A DNA stretch of 64,000 nt from positions 124,001 to 188,000 of the forward strand of contig NZ_JAFGYY010000006.1 of assembly GCF_017491605.1 (NCBI RefSeq), read 5' to 3'. The stretch is from Pseudomonas sp. 30_B (GTDB lineage Bacteria > Pseudomonadota > Gammaproteobacteria > Pseudomonadales > Pseudomonadaceae). Under the pieces are notes generated by a model. That model searched no databases and was not told where the DNA came from. It saw only the letters and a program-made list of their open reading frames with translations. The position numbers and the translations under genes are program-made. This document shows positions 13,184 through 27,991 of the stretch, in pieces; within the stretch, counting starts at the first letter, position 1; each line of letters starts with the position of its first letter.

Positions 13184-14935
13184 ATGGACATCAAACGTTC
13201 AATCCTATTCGTCGCCCTGGCAATCGTGTCCTATGCGCTGGTCCTCCAGTGGAACAAGGACTACGGCCAGCCTGAACTGCCAGCGCAGACCGCGACCTTC
13301 AACCAGAACGAAGGCCTGCCGGATACCTCCGTGCCTGCCGGCGGCGCGGCCAGCAATGCCGACGTACCGACCGCCCAGAATGCCCAGGCGGGCCTGCCCA
13401 CCGAGCAGAAGCCGGTAGCCGTCAGCGACCAGCTGATCCGCGTGAAGACCGACGTACTGGACCTGTCCATCGACCCGCGCGGTGGCGACGTGGTGAAACT
13501 GGGCCTGACCCAGTACCCGCTGCGCCAGGATCGTCCGGATGTACCGTTCCCGCTGTTCGAGCGTGACAACCAGCGCACCTACCTTGCCCAAAGCGGCCTG
13601 ACCGGCGCCAATGGTCCGGATGCTGCTGCCAGCGGTCGCCCGCTCTATGCATCGGCCAAAACCGTCTACGAACTGGCTGACGGCCAGGACCAGATGGTCG
13701 TCGACCTGACTTATGCACAGGATGGCGTCAGCTACATCAAGCGCTTCACCTTCCATCGCGGCCTGAAAGGCGACTGCAGCGACAAGGAAAAAGCGCAGAA
13801 GAAGCTCGAGTGCATCAACCCCAATGCCTATCAGGTCGGTGTGAGCTACCTGATCGACAACCAGAGCGGCAAACCCTGGAGCGCTTCGCTGTTCGCCCAG
13901 CTCAAGCGTGACGCCAGCGTCGATCCGTCCTCCACTACCGCCACTGGCGTGTCGACCTACCTCGGCGCCGCGGTCTGGACCCCTGAAAAGCCCTACGTGA
14001 AAGTGTCCATGAAGGACATGGACAAGGAGCAGTTCAAGGAATCCGTACAGGGCGGCTGGGTAGCCTGGCTGCAACACTACTTCGTCACCGCCTGGGTACC
14101 CGCCAAGGGCGACACCCACAACGTGATGACCCGCAAGGACGCCCAGGGCAACTACATCGTCGGCTTCACCGGTCCGAACATCACCGTTGCGCCGGGTGCC
14201 AAGGGCGAAACCAGCATGACCCTGTATGCCGGTCCGAAGCTGCAGACCTACCTGGGCGAGCTGTCCAAGGGTCTGGAGCTGACCGTCGACTACGGCCCGC
14301 TGTGGTTCATCGCCCAGCCGATCTTCTGGCTGCTGCAACATATCCACAACCTGGTGGGTAACTGGGGCTGGTCGATCATCCTGCTGACCATCGTCATCAA
14401 GATGGCCTTCTTCCCGCTGTCCGCCGCCAGCTACCGCTCCATGGCCCGCATGCGCGCCGTATCGCCGAAGATGCAGGCTCTGAAGGAGCAGCATGGCGAC
14501 GATCGCCAGAAGATGTCCCAGGCGATGATGGAGCTGTACAAGAAGGAGAAGATCAATCCGCTGGGCGGCTGCCTGCCGATCCTGGTGCAGATGCCGGTCT
14601 TCCTGTCCCTTTACTGGGTACTGCTGGAAAGCGTCGAGATGCGCCAGGCCCCCTGGCTGGGCTGGATCGTCGACCTGTCGGTGAAGGATCCGTTCTTCAT
14701 CCTGCCGATCATCATGGGCGCCACCATGCTGGTTCAGCAGATGCTCAACCCGACGCCGCCGGACCCCATGCAGGCCAAGGTGATGAAGCTGATGCCGATC
14801 ATCTTCACCTTCTTCTTCCTGTGGTTCCCGGCCGGCCTGGTGCTGTACTGGGTTGTGAACAACTGCCTGTCCATCGCACAGCAGTGGTACATTACCCGTC
14901 AGATCGAGGGTTCGGCGAAGAAGGCCTCTGCCTGA
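13184..14935 (+). CDS. yidC: Membrane protein insertase YidC
   Basis: 583 residues. An N-terminal transmembrane anchor (SILFVALAIVSYALVLQW), a large periplasmic domain (about residues 60-350), then the conserved five-helix insertase core beginning WFIAQPIFWLLQHIH, with NPLGGCLPILVQMPVFLSLY and the C-terminal FPAGLVLYWVVNNCLS. It inserts and folds inner-membrane proteins, including ATP synthase subunit c encoded nearby. A terminator follows at 14957. Confidence 0.98.
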   Translation: MDIKRSILFVALAIVSYALVLQWNKDYGQPELPAQTATFNQNEGLPDTSVPAGGAASNADVPTAQNAQAGLPTEQKPVAVSDQLIRVKTDVLDLSIDPRGGDVVKLGLTQYPLRQDRPDVPFPLFERDNQRTYLAQSGLTGANGPDAAASGRPLYASAKTVYELADGQDQMVVDLTYAQDGVSYIKRFTFHRGLKGDCSDKEKAQKKLECINPNAYQVGVSYLIDNQSGKPWSASLFAQLKRDASVDPSSTTATGVSTYLGAAVWTPEKPYVKVSMKDMDKEQFKESVQGGWVAWLQHYFVTAWVPAKGDTHNVMTRKDAQGNYIVGFTGPNITVAPGAKGETSMTLYAGPKLQTYLGELSKGLELTVDYGPLWFIAQPIFWLLQHIHNLVGNWGWSIILLTIVIKMAFFPLSAASYRSMARMRAVSPKMQALKEQHGDDRQKMSQAMMELYKKEKINPLGGCLPILVQMPVFLSLYWVLLESVEMRQAPWLGWIVDLSVKDPFFILPIIMGATMLVQQMLNPTPPDPMQAKVMKLMPIIFTFFFLWFPAGLVLYWVVNNCLSIAQQWYITRQIEGSAKKASA

Positions 14936-14956
14936 TCGCCCCTCCCGCCGATAGCC

Positions 14957-14982
14957 AAAACGCCCCCTCGTGGGGCGTTTTG
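14957..14982. terminator. Terminator after yidC
   Basis: AAAACGCCCC-ctcgt-GGGGCGTTTTGC; a symmetric hairpin with A and T flanks just after the yidC stop. Confidence 0.85.
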
Positions 14983-14985
14983 CTA

Positions 14986-14994
14986 TGTGGATAA
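14986..14994 (-). promoter_or_regulatory. Exact DnaA box upstream of mnmE
   Basis: TGTGGATAA (TTATCCACA on the minus strand), four bases after the yidC terminator and 35 bases before the mnmE start. Confidence 0.7.
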
Positions 14995-15029
14995 TTCTGC
15001 CCTCCCGAGAACACCGCGAGACCGCCGAC

Positions 15030-16397
15030 ATGAATGCAGCCCGTGAAACCATCGCCGCCGTCGCCACCGCCCAGGGTCGTGGCGGGGTCGGCATCGTCCG
15101 CGTCTCCGGGCCACGCGCCCGCGCCATGGCCATCACCCTCAGCGGTCGGGAGCCACAGCCGCGTTACGCCCATTACGGGCCGTTCCACGCCGACGACGGC
15201 GACGTGATCGACGAGGGCCTGCTGCTGTATTTCCCCGGTCCCAACTCCTTCACGGGCGAAGATGTGCTGGAACTGCAGGGGCACGGCGGTCCCGTGGTGA
15301 TGGACATGCTCCTGCAGCGCTGCCTGGAACTGGGTGCACGCCAGGCACGCCCTGGCGAGTTCAGCGAGCGCGCCTTCCTCAACGACAAGCTCGACCTGGC
15401 CCAGGCCGAGGCCATTGCCGACCTCATCGAGGCCAGCTCGGCCCAGGCCGCGCGCAATGCCGTGCGTTCACTGCAAGGCGAATTCTCGCGCCGCGTGCAC
15501 CATCTCACCGACCAGCTGATCCAGCTGCGTATGTACGTCGAGGTCGCCATCGACTTCCCCGAAGAAGAAATCGACTTCCTCGCGGATGGCCACGTCCTCT
15601 CGCAACTGGATGCTGTACGCGACGAACTGGCCGCGGTGCTGCGCGAGGCGGGCCAGGGCGCTCTGCTGCGCGACGGCATGACCGTGGTGATCGCCGGCCG
15701 GCCCAACGCCGGCAAATCGAGCCTGCTGAACGCCCTGGCAGGCCGTGAAGCCGCCATCGTCACCGATATCGCCGGTACGACCCGCGATGTGCTGCGCGAA
15801 CATATCCACATCGACGGCATGCCGCTGCACATCATCGACACTGCCGGCCTGCGCAGTACCGACGACCACGTGGAAAAGATCGGCGTTGAACGCGCCCTGA
15901 AAGCCATCAATGAAGCCGATCGCGTACTCCTGGTGGTCGACTCCACCGCACCGGAGGCCAGCGATCCCTTCGCCCTGTGGCCGGAATTCCTCGACAGCCG
16001 GCCCGATCCGACCCACGTCACGCTGATTCGCAACAAGGCGGATTTATCCACAGAGGTCATCGGCCTCGAAGAAAGCGCGGACGGCCACGTCACCATCACC
16101 CTGTCCGCCCGCTCCGGCAATGGCCTGGACCTTCTGCGTGAACATCTCAAGGCCTGCATGGGCTTCGAACAGACAGCGGAAAGCAGCTTCAGCGCCCGCA
16201 GGCGCCATCTGGAAGCCCTGCGGCAGGCCGGCGACAGCCTCGAGCACGGCCGCGCCCAGCTCACCCTGAGCGGCGCCGGCGAACTGCTGGCCGAGGACCT
16301 GCGTCAGGCCCAGCAAGCCCTGGGCGAAATCACTGGCGCCTTCACGCCGGATGATCTGCTGGGGCGCATCTTCTCCAGCTTCTGCATCGGCAAGTAA
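15030..16397 (+). CDS. mnmE: tRNA modification GTPase MnmE (TrmE)
   Basis: 455 residues. The N-terminal tetrahydrofolate-binding domain starts [19 protein letters not shown]; the G domain has GRPNAGKSS (G1), DIAGTTRD (G2), DTAGLR (G3) and NKAD (G4); the protein ends with the conserved CIGK. With MnmG it makes the cmnm5/mnm5 modification of wobble uridine in certain tRNAs. The exact DnaA box at 16044-16052 lies within the coding sequence. Start ATG 15030 matches family starts ([10 protein letters not shown]). Confidence 0.97.
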   Translation: MNAARETIAAVATAQGRGGVGIVRVSGPRARAMAITLSGREPQPRYAHYGPFHADDGDVIDEGLLLYFPGPNSFTGEDVLELQGHGGPVVMDMLLQRCLELGARQARPGEFSERAFLNDKLDLAQAEAIADLIEASSAQAARNAVRSLQGEFSRRVHHLTDQLIQLRMYVEVAIDFPEEEIDFLADGHVLSQLDAVRDELAAVLREAGQGALLRDGMTVVIAGRPNAGKSSLLNALAGREAAIVTDIAGTTRDVLREHIHIDGMPLHIIDTAGLRSTDDHVEKIGVERALKAINEADRVLLVVDSTAPEASDPFALWPEFLDSRPDPTHVTLIRNKADLSTEVIGLEESADGHVTITLSARSGNGLDLLREHLKACMGFEQTAESSFSARRRHLEALRQAGDSLEHGRAQLTLSGAGELLAEDLRQAQQALGEITGAFTPDDLLGRIFSSFCIGK

Positions 16398-16860
16398 TCC
16401 ACAACACCCACCTTCCTCGCCGGTGACGGAGCCATTCCGTCGCCGCGCCTCCCTCTGCCTGCAACTATCTCCGCGAAATATCTATCCACAGCGTCCTTAG
16501 CGGCATAACCCGCGTCATATCTAGCTTTCAGGACGAAAAAGCAGAACTTCACAGGCCTCCGTGAAACCTGTGGAAAACTCGCGTACAGCTAGGTTGACAA
16601 CACCTGTCGCAAGCCGTGGATAAATCCGCCTGTTGATAACATCATCCTTAATCCACAGGCTGAAAACCGGACATCCCCCGTCACCTGACAGCATCGACAC
16701 AGGGTTGTTATCCCTTCAAGCATCGATGAAACATGGGCTACAGACGGTTATCCACAGAAAACGGCTTCACCATACATAAACACAAGCTCTAAAAAGATTT
16801 AAAAAATTCCCTCTCTTTTATTTTCTATAGAAGCTCACAGCACCGATTGGCTATTTTTTG
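16395..16860. other. Candidate replication origin II (mnmE-mnmG intergenic)
   Basis: A 548-base gene-free space. DnaA boxes: exact TTATCCACA at 16748-16756, and single-mismatch copies at 16395-16403, 16482-16490, 16569-16577, 16615-16623, 16631-16639 and 16649-16657. Directly after the last box is the most AT-rich tract of the window (16771-16830, including AAAAAGATTTAAAAAATTCC and CTTTTATTTTCTATAG), fitting a DNA unwinding element. Origin-active fragments from the gidA (mnmG) region have been described for Pseudomonas, so this is a credible second origin; activity here is inferred. Confidence 0.65.
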
Positions 16861-16893
16861 TTCAGGTACCTTCAATCGAGAGCCCTAAGCCCC

Positions 16894-16899
16894 TATACT
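16894..16899 (+). promoter_or_regulatory. Probable -10 of the mnmG operon
   Basis: TATACT, 47 bases before the mnmG start; the 17-base-upstream hexamer TTCAAT (16871-16876) is a weak -35. Confidence 0.5.
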
Positions 16900-16945
16900 G
16901 TCCGGCTCTCTTATTTCTCCTTGATCAACAGGCACGAGGTGCGTG

Positions 16946-18838
16946 GTGGATTTCCCTTCCCGTTTTGACGTGATCGTGATCGGCGGCGGCCATGCCGGCA
17001 CTGAGGCCGCGCTCGCGGCTGCACGCATAGGCGTGAAGACGCTGCTGCTCACCCACAATGTGGAAACCCTTGGCCAGATGAGCTGCAACCCCGCTATCGG
17101 TGGGATCGGCAAAAGCCATCTGGTGAAGGAAATCGATGCGCTGGGCGGCGCCATGGCACTGGCCACCGATAAAGGCGGCATCCAGTTCCGCGTTCTGAAC
17201 AGCCGCAAAGGCCCGGCAGTGCGTGCAACTCGCGCGCAAGCTGACCGCATCCTCTACAAGGCGGCGGTACGCGAGATCCTGGAAAACCAACCCAACCTGT
17301 GGATATTCCAGCAGTCCTGCGACGACCTGATCGTCGAACAGGACCAGGTGCGCGGCGTGGTGACTCAGATGGGTCTGAAATTCCATGCAGATAACGTCGT
17401 CCTCACCGCCGGAACCTTCCTCGGTGGACTTATCCACATCGGTCTGGAGAACTACTCCGGTGGCCGCGCCGGTGATCCGCCATCCATCGCCCTGGCCAAG
17501 CGCCTGCGCGAACTGCCGCTGCGTGTCGGCCGACTGAAGACCGGTACCCCTCCGCGTATCGACGGCCGCAGCGTCGACTTCAGCGTAATGACCGAGCAGC
17601 CCGGCGATACGCCGATCCCGGTGATGTCCTTCCTCGGCTCCAAGGAAATGCATCCGCGCCAGGTCAGCTGCTGGATCACCCACACCAACTCGCGGACCCA
17701 CGAGATCATCGCCTCCAACCTCGATCGTTCGCCCATGTACTCCGGCGTGATCGAAGGTGTCGGCCCGCGCTACTGCCCGTCGATCGAAGACAAGATCCAT
17801 CGCTTCGCCGACAAGGACAGCCATCAGGTCTTCCTCGAACCCGAAGGCCTGACCACCCATGAGCTGTACCCGAACGGCATCTCCACCTCGCTGCCCTTCG
17901 ATGTGCAGCTGGATATCGTCCGCTCGATCCGTGGCATGGAAAACGCACACATCGTGCGTCCGGGCTACGCCATCGAGTACGACTACTTCGATCCGCGCGA
18001 CCTGAAGTACAGCCTGGAGACCAAGGTCATCGGCGGTCTGTTCTTCGCCGGCCAGATCAACGGCACCACCGGCTACGAAGAAGCCGGCGCCCAGGGCCTG
18101 CTCGCCGGCACCAACGCCGCACTGCGTTCGCAAGACCGCGACAGCTGGTGCCCGCGTCGTGACGAGGCCTATATCGGCGTGCTGGTCGACGACCTGATCA
18201 CCCTCGGCACCCAGGAGCCGTACCGCATGTTCACTTCGCGCGCCGAATACCGGCTGATCCTGCGCGAAGACAACGCCGACCTGCGCCTGACCGAGAAGGG
18301 GCGCGAACTGGGCCTGATCGACGACGAGCGCTGGGCGGTCTTCGAAGCCAAGCGCGAAGGCATCGAGAAGGAAGAACAGCGCCTGAAGAGCACCTGGGTT
18401 CGCCCGAACACGCCGCAGGGCGATGCCATCGCCGAGCGCTTCGGCACTCCGCTGGCTCACGAATACAACCTGCTGAACCTGCTGGCCCGTCCGGAAATCG
18501 ACTATGTCAGCCTGGCCGAAGTGACCGGCGCCGGCGCGGAAGATCCGCAGGTCGCTGAACAGGTGGAAATTCGAACCAAGTACGCTGGCTACATCGACCG
18601 CCAGCAGGAAGAGATCGCTCGCCTGCGCGCCAGTGAAGACACCCAGCTGCCTGTGGATATCGATTACCAGACCATTTCCGGTCTCTCCAAGGAGATCCAG
18701 CTCAAGCTGGGCAACGCCCGACCGGAAACCCTCGGTCAGGCCGGCCGCATTCCGGGTGTGACCCCCGCGGCGATCTCCCTGCTGCTGATCCATCTGAAGA
18801 AGCGCTCCTCCGGCCGTCAGCTGGAGCAGAGCGCCTGA
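16946..18838 (+). CDS. mnmG: tRNA uridine-5-carboxymethylaminomethyl modification enzyme MnmG (GidA)
   Basis: 630-residue FAD protein that works with MnmE on wobble uridine. The dinucleotide fold [19 protein letters not shown] is at the start, [16 protein letters not shown] and [18 protein letters not shown] are family signatures. Two adjacent GTG codons exist; the second (16946, MDFPSRF) leaves six bases from GAGG and agrees with homologues. An exact DnaA box lies at 17430-17438 within the gene. Its TGA overlaps the rsmG ATG by one base. Confidence 0.97.
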   Translation: MDFPSRFDVIVIGGGHAGTEAALAAARIGVKTLLLTHNVETLGQMSCNPAIGGIGKSHLVKEIDALGGAMALATDKGGIQFRVLNSRKGPAVRATRAQADRILYKAAVREILENQPNLWIFQQSCDDLIVEQDQVRGVVTQMGLKFHADNVVLTAGTFLGGLIHIGLENYSGGRAGDPPSIALAKRLRELPLRVGRLKTGTPPRIDGRSVDFSVMTEQPGDTPIPVMSFLGSKEMHPRQVSCWITHTNSRTHEIIASNLDRSPMYSGVIEGVGPRYCPSIEDKIHRFADKDSHQVFLEPEGLTTHELYPNGISTSLPFDVQLDIVRSIRGMENAHIVRPGYAIEYDYFDPRDLKYSLETKVIGGLFFAGQINGTTGYEEAGAQGLLAGTNAALRSQDRDSWCPRRDEAYIGVLVDDLITLGTQEPYRMFTSRAEYRLILREDNADLRLTEKGRELGLIDDERWAVFEAKREGIEKEEQRLKSTWVRPNTPQGDAIAERFGTPLAHEYNLLNLLARPEIDYVSLAEVTGAGAEDPQVAEQVEIRTKYAGYIDRQQEEIARLRASEDTQLPVDIDYQTISGLSKEIQLKLGNARPETLGQAGRIPGVTPAAISLLLIHLKKRSSGRQLEQSA

Positions 18839-19488
18839 TGTCCCTGGTCACTGCCCGCCACGCCGACGAACTCGCGCGTGGCATCCAGGCGCTCGGCCTG
18901 GAGATCGACGCCGCCACTCAGCAGCGACTGCTGGATTACCTGGCCCTCCTGGCCAAGTGGAACAAGGCCTACAACCTCACCGCCGTGCGCGATGTGGATG
19001 AAATGGTCTCGCGCCATCTGCTCGACAGCCTCAGCATCGTCGCCCAGTTCGAAGCCGCCGGCGGCGAGCGCTGGCTGGACGTCGGTAGTGGCGGCGGCAT
19101 GCCCGGCATTCCGCTGGCCATCCTGTTCCCCGGCAAGTCCCTGACCCTGCTGGACAGCAACGGCAAGAAGACCCGCTTCCTCACCCAGGTGAAGCTGGAG
19201 CTCAAGCTCGATAACCTGCAGGTTATCCACAGCCGGGTCGAAGCCTTCCAGCCCGAACAGCCGTTCAACGGCATCGTCTCCCGGGCTTTCAGCAGTCTCG
19301 AAGACTTCACGAACTGGACGCGCCACCTCGGCGACGGCCGCACCAATTGGCTGGCCATGAAAGGCGTACACCCCAGCGAAGAGCTCGCGGCACTCCCGGA
19401 GGATTTCCGGGTCGAAGCCGAACACGCTCTGGCGGTGCCGGGTTGCCAAGGCCAGCGCCATCTGCTGATACTGCGCCGCACTGCATGA
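18838..19488 (+). CDS. rsmG: 16S rRNA (guanine-527-N7)-methyltransferase RsmG (GidB)
   Basis: 216-residue SAM-dependent methyltransferase. [13 protein letters not shown] and RHLLDSLSI are the family N-terminal signatures, [17 protein letters not shown] is the SAM-binding motif, and [12 protein letters not shown] follows. Loss of this enzyme in relatives gives low-level streptomycin resistance. Translation is coupled to mnmG (TGATG). An exact DnaA box (19223-19231) is inside the gene. Confidence 0.96.
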   Translation: MSLVTARHADELARGIQALGLEIDAATQQRLLDYLALLAKWNKAYNLTAVRDVDEMVSRHLLDSLSIVAQFEAAGGERWLDVGSGGGMPGIPLAILFPGKSLTLLDSNGKKTRFLTQVKLELKLDNLQVIHSRVEAFQPEQPFNGIVSRAFSSLEDFTNWTRHLGDGRTNWLAMKGVHPSEELAALPEDFRVEAEHALAVPGCQGQRHLLILRRTA

Positions 19489-19506
19489 CGGGGAGTGGGG
19501 GAAACC

Positions 19507-20295
19507 ATGGCTAAGGTATTCGCGATCGCCAACCAGAAAGGCGGCGTCGGCAAGACCACGACCTGCATCAACCTCGCCGCTTCGCTGGTTGCCACCAAGC
19601 GTCGCGTGCTGATGATCGACCTCGATCCACAGGGCAACGCCACCACCGGCAGCGGTGTGGATAAGTTGTCCCTGGACCATTCCATCTACGACGTGCTCAC
19701 CGGTGAATGCGATCTGGCCCAGGCCATGCAGTTCTCCGAGCACGGCGGCTACCAGCTGCTGCCCGCCAACCGCGATCTCACCGCGGCGGAAGTGGTGCTG
19801 CTGGAGATGGACATGAAAGAGCACCGCCTGCGCCATGCGCTGGCGCCGATCCGCGAGAACTACGACTTCATCCTCATCGACTGCCCGCCGTCGCTGTCGA
19901 TGCTGACGGTCAACGCCCTGTCCGCTTCGGACGGCGTGATCATCCCGATGCAGTGCGAGTACTACGCACTGGAAGGCCTGACCGACCTGATGAACAGCAT
20001 CCAGCGCATCGCCGAGCGGCTGAACCCGGCGCTGAAGATCGAAGGCCTGCTGCGTACCATGTACGACCCGCGCATCAGCCTGACCAACGACGTCAGCGCG
20101 CAACTGCAGGAACACTTCGGCGACAAGCTCTACACCACCGTGATCCCGCGCAACGTGCGACTGGCCGAAGCACCCAGCTTCGGCATGCCGGCGCTGGTCT
20201 ACGACAAGCAATCCCGCGGTGCCCTCGCCTACCTGGCGTTGGCCGGCGAGCTGGTGCGCCGCCAGCGTTCCGCTCGCAGCACCGCCACCGCCTAA
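19507..20295 (+). CDS. parA: Chromosome-partitioning ATPase ParA (Soj)
   Basis: 262 residues. Deviant Walker A NQKGGVGKTTTCINLA at residues 8-23, A' motif LLEMDMKE region and Walker B FILIDCPPSL. It forms nucleoid-bound dimers that move ParB-parS complexes. ATG 19507 is chosen (MAKVFAIANQKGG), although GTG 19495 is in frame. The exact DnaA box at 19656-19664 is coding (GVDK). Immediately upstream of parB (17-base gap). Confidence 0.97.
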   Translation: MAKVFAIANQKGGVGKTTTCINLAASLVATKRRVLMIDLDPQGNATTGSGVDKLSLDHSIYDVLTGECDLAQAMQFSEHGGYQLLPANRDLTAAEVVLLEMDMKEHRLRHALAPIRENYDFILIDCPPSLSMLTVNALSASDGVIIPMQCEYYALEGLTDLMNSIQRIAERLNPALKIEGLLRTMYDPRISLTNDVSAQLQEHFGDKLYTTVIPRNVRLAEAPSFGMPALVYDKQSRGALAYLALAGELVRRQRSARSTATA

Positions 20296-20312
20296 ACGAT
20301 TAAGGAACCCGC

Positions 20313-21185
20313 ATGGCCGCCAAGAAACGAGGTCTCGGACGCGGGCTGGACGCCCTGCTCAGTGGCTCCAGCGCCGCTACGCTGCAGGAAGAAGCCGTTC
20401 AGGTGGACAGCAAGGAGCTGCAACACCTGCCGCTGGACCTGATCCAGCGCGGCAAGTACCAGCCCCGCCGCGACATGGACCCGCAGGCCCTGGAAGAGCT
20501 CGCCCAGTCGATCAAGGCCCAGGGCGTGATGCAGCCGATCGTGGTGCGCCCGATCGACAAGGGCCGCTACGAGATCATCGCCGGCGAGCGCCGCTGGCGC
20601 GCCAGCCAGCAGGCCGGCCTGGACAAGATCCCGGCCATGGTTCGCGAAGTGCCGGACGAAGCTGCCATTGCCATGGCGCTGATCGAGAACATCCAGCGCG
20701 AGGACCTCAATCCCATTGAGGAAGCCGCCGCGCTGCAACGCCTGCAGCAGGAATTCCAGCTGACCCAGCAACAGGTCGCCGACGCCGTGGGCAAATCCCG
20801 CGTGACCGTGGCCAACCTGCTGCGCCTGATCGCCCTGCCGGACGAGATCAAGACCCTGCTGTCCCACGGCGACCTGGAAATGGGCCATGCCCGTGCACTG
20901 CTCGGTTTGCCGGAAAATCGGCAGGTGGAAGGTGCGCGACATGTTGTCGCACGCGGGCTCACGGTGCGTCAGACCGAAGCACTGGTGCGGCAGTGGCTCA
21001 ATGCCCCCAGCGAACCTGTCAAACCGGTCAAGAGCGATCCGGACATCAGTCGGCTGGAACAGCGCCTGGCTGAGCGCCTGGGGGCTCCGGTGCAGATTCG
21101 CCATGGCCAGAAAGGCAAGGGACAGCTGGTGATCCGCTACAACTCCCTCGACGAACTCCAGGGCGTTCTCGCCCACATACGCTGA
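20313..21185 (+). CDS. parB: Chromosome-partitioning protein ParB (Spo0J)
   Basis: 290 residues. N-terminal KKRGLGRGLDALL (ParA-interacting), CTP-binding region with GERRWRASQQAGL and ENIQREDLNPIEEA, central helix-turn-helix TQQQVADAVGKSRVTVANLLRL, and a C-terminal dimerisation part after residue about 230. It should bind the two parS sites in recF, 11-12 kb away. AAGGA precedes the ATG by seven bases. Confidence 0.97.
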   Translation: MAAKKRGLGRGLDALLSGSSAATLQEEAVQVDSKELQHLPLDLIQRGKYQPRRDMDPQALEELAQSIKAQGVMQPIVVRPIDKGRYEIIAGERRWRASQQAGLDKIPAMVREVPDEAAIAMALIENIQREDLNPIEEAAALQRLQQEFQLTQQQVADAVGKSRVTVANLLRLIALPDEIKTLLSHGDLEMGHARALLGLPENRQVEGARHVVARGLTVRQTEALVRQWLNAPSEPVKPVKSDPDISRLEQRLAERLGAPVQIRHGQKGKGQLVIRYNSLDELQGVLAHIR

Positions 21186-21230
21186 TACGAACGTAGCATG
21201 TAGGGGGCGTCGGAAATCACTACCCGACGG

Positions 21231-21259
21231 TTGAACGGGTATGCGGCGCCCCCTATACT
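21231..21259 (+). promoter_or_regulatory. Sigma-70 promoter of the atp operon
   Basis: TTGAAC (21231-21236), exactly 17 bases, TATACT (21254-21259). The -10 overlaps one arm of a 9-base inverted repeat, TAGGGGGCG at 21201-21209 and CGCCCCCTA at 21247-21255. Confidence 0.8.
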
Positions 21260-21335
21260 CTGCGCGCAATTTTGTCGGCACAAACTATGCCAAGTTGTTG
21301 ATTTGCGAAGCCGACGCCAGAGGACTGTGAGACAG

Positions 21336-22629
<1,294 letters not shown>

Positions 22630-22646
22630 TCCAAAGATTCTGTACG

Positions 22647-22668
22647 CCCCTTCCCTCGCGGGAAGGGG
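22647..22668 (+). other. Hairpin in the atpB-atpE space
   Basis: CCCCTTCCC-tcgc-GGGAAGGGG without a T run. In atp operons this gap often carries mRNA-stability structures that raise subunit c yield; here that is inference. Confidence 0.55.
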
Positions 22669-22693
22669 TGAAAGAAGAGCTTCACCACCTTAA

Positions 22694-22996
<303 letters not shown>

Positions 22997-23048
22997 TTTC
23001 CGAACAGCGGAAATCTGTGACTGAACAACGAACGAGCGAGGTATTGGC

Positions 23049-23519
23049 GTGAACATTAATGCAACTCTGATCGGCCAGGCCATCGCGTTCGCCATCTTCG
23101 TCCTCTTCTGCATGAAGTTCGTGTGGCCGCCGGTCATCGCGGCTCTGCACGAGCGTCAGAAGAAGATCGCCGACGGCCTGGACGCTGCCAACCGCGCGGC
23201 TCGTGACCTGGAACTGGCCCACGAGAAAGCGGGTCAGCAACTGCGCGAAGCCAAGGCTCAGGCAGCCGAAATCATCGAGCAGGCGAAGAAGAGCGCTAAC
23301 CAGATCGTTGACGAAGCCCGTGATCAGGCCCGTGCCGAAGGTGATCGCATGATCGCCCAGGCCAAGGCCCAGATCGAACAGGAACTGAACAGCGTCAAAG
23401 ACGCCCTGCGTGCCCAAGTGGGTGCCCTGGCTGTCTCCGGCGCCGAGAAGATCCTGGGTGCTTCGATCGATGCCAACGCGCAAAAGCAGCTGGTTGATCA
23501 ACTGGCCGCCGAGATCTAA
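23049..23519 (+). CDS. atpF: F1Fo ATP synthase subunit b
   Basis: 156 residues: one N-terminal membrane helix ([20 protein letters not shown]) and a long charged, Ala-rich coiled coil forming the peripheral stalk. Starts with GTG at 23049 after GAGCGAGGT. Confidence 0.97.
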   Translation: MNINATLIGQAIAFAIFVLFCMKFVWPPVIAALHERQKKIADGLDAANRAARDLELAHEKAGQQLREAKAQAAEIIEQAKKSANQIVDEARDQARAEGDRMIAQAKAQIEQELNSVKDALRAQVGALAVSGAEKILGASIDANAQKQLVDQLAAEI

Positions 23520-23531
23520 GCAGAGGGCGAT

Positions 23532-24068
23532 ATGGCAGAACTGACCACATTGGCTCGTCCATACGCGAAGGCGGCTTTCGAGTACGCCCAGGCTCATCAG
23601 CAACTGGCCGATTGGTCCGCTGCTCTGGGTGTGCTGGCTGCAGTGTCGCAGGACGACACCGTGCGCCAGCTGCTCAAGGAGCCCCAGCTGACCGCGGCAG
23701 CGAAAGCTGACGCGCTGATCGACGTGTGTGGCGACAAGCTCAATGCTCCGGCCCAGAACTTCGTCCGGACTGTGGCTGAAAACAAGCGGCTCGACCTGCT
23801 GCCGACCATCTTCGTGATGTTCGAGCAACTCAAGGCCGAGCAGGAAAAGCTGGTCGAGGTCGAGGTCACCAGTGCCTTCGCCCTGGACCAGGAACAGCAG
23901 GACAAACTCGCCAAGGCTCTCAGCGCCCGGCTCAGTCGCGAAGTGCGACTTCATGCGTCGGAAGACGCGAGCCTGATCGGCGGCGTGGTGATCCGCGCCG
24001 GTGACTTGGTAATCGATGGCTCGGTGCGCGGCAAAATCGCGAAACTGGCCGAAGCGTTGAAATCTTGA
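23532..24068 (+). CDS. atpH: F1Fo ATP synthase subunit delta
   Basis: 178 residues linking the peripheral stalk to the F1 head. N-terminal [14 protein letters not shown] and the C-terminal [19 protein letters not shown] are family signatures. GGGCGAT lies before the ATG; 12-base gap after atpF. Confidence 0.97.
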   Translation: MAELTTLARPYAKAAFEYAQAHQQLADWSAALGVLAAVSQDDTVRQLLKEPQLTAAAKADALIDVCGDKLNAPAQNFVRTVAENKRLDLLPTIFVMFEQLKAEQEKLVEVEVTSAFALDQEQQDKLAKALSARLSREVRLHASEDASLIGGVVIRAGDLVIDGSVRGKIAKLAEALKS

Positions 24069-24086
24069 GTTTGAAGGGGCAGCGGC

Positions 24087-25631
<1,545 letters not shown>

Positions 25632-25637
25632 GCCGCA

Positions 25638-25661
25638 GCGGGGGTCGCTAGCGGCCCCCGC
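25638..25661 (+). other. GC hairpin between atpA and atpG
   Basis: GCGGGGG (25638-25644) pairs with CCCCCGC (25655-25661), no T run. Probably an mRNA processing or stability element rather than a terminator. Confidence 0.5.
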
Positions 25662-25683
25662 CTGCTAAACCGATAGGTGTGAA

Positions 25684-26544
25684 ATGGCAGGCGCAAAAGA
25701 GATTCGCAGCAAGATTGCGAGCATCAAAAGCACGCAAAAAATCACCAATGCCATGGAAAAGGTGGCGGTGAGCAAGATGCGCAAGGCACAAATGCGCATG
25801 GCGGCCGGCCGTCCCTACGCGGAGCGCATTCGCCAGGTGATCGGCCATCTGGCCAACGCCAACCCGGAATACCGTCACCCGTTCATGGTCGAGCGTGAAG
25901 TAAAACGCGTCGGCTACATCGTGGTGAGCTCCGACCGTGGCCTGGCTGGTGGCCTGAACATCAACCTGTTCAAGGCTCTCGTCAAGGACATGGGCGGGCA
26001 GCGCGATCGTGGCGCGGAGATCGATCTCTGCGTGATCGGCTCCAAGGGTGCATCCTTCTTCAAGAGCTATGGCGGCAACGTGGTTGCAGCTATCAGCCAC
26101 CTGGGCGAAGAGCCGTCGATCAACGATCTGATCGGCAGCGTCAAGGTCATGCTGGATGCCTACCTGGAAGGTCGTATCGATCGCCTGTACGTGGTTTCCA
26201 ACAAGTTCGTCAACACCATGACCCAGAAGCCGACCGTGGAACAGCTGATTCCGCTGGTGGCCGAGGACAATGCCGAGCTGAAGCACCACTGGGACTACCT
26301 CTACGAACCCGACGCCAAGGCCCTCCTCGACGGCCTGCTGGTGCGCTACGTGGAATCCCAGGTGTATCAGGCCGTGGTTGAGAACAACGCCTGTGAGCAG
26401 GCGGCCCGGATGATTGCAATGAAGAACGCTACCGACAACGCCGGTGATCTGATCAGTGGTCTGCAACTGATCTACAACAAGGCACGTCAGGCGGCGATCA
26501 CCCAGGAAATCTCGGAAATCGTCGGCGGCGCTGCCGCGGTGTAA
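25684..26544 (+). CDS. atpG: F1 ATP synthase subunit gamma
   Basis: 286-residue rotor shaft. N-terminal [23 protein letters not shown] and C-terminal [27 protein letters not shown] helices form the coiled coil; [16 protein letters not shown] is a conserved central strand. Confidence 0.97.
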   Translation: MAGAKEIRSKIASIKSTQKITNAMEKVAVSKMRKAQMRMAAGRPYAERIRQVIGHLANANPEYRHPFMVEREVKRVGYIVVSSDRGLAGGLNINLFKALVKDMGGQRDRGAEIDLCVIGSKGASFFKSYGGNVVAAISHLGEEPSINDLIGSVKVMLDAYLEGRIDRLYVVSNKFVNTMTQKPTVEQLIPLVAEDNAELKHHWDYLYEPDAKALLDGLLVRYVESQVYQAVVENNACEQAARMIAMKNATDNAGDLISGLQLIYNKARQAAITQEISEIVGGAAAV

Positions 26545-27951
<1,407 letters not shown>

Positions 27952-27991
27952 TCCGTGCGCCCGGCAACGGGCGCTTACGTGAGGCAAGGGT

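Noticed and set aside
13706..13724. TTATGCACA in yidC as a regulatory DnaA box
   Set aside because: One mismatch, inside a coding region and isolated; not counted among exact boxes.
15862..15877. parS-like sequence in mnmE (CCACGTGG core)
   Set aside because: Only 11 of 16 positions match parS and the outer bases are wrong; the core is a coding coincidence.
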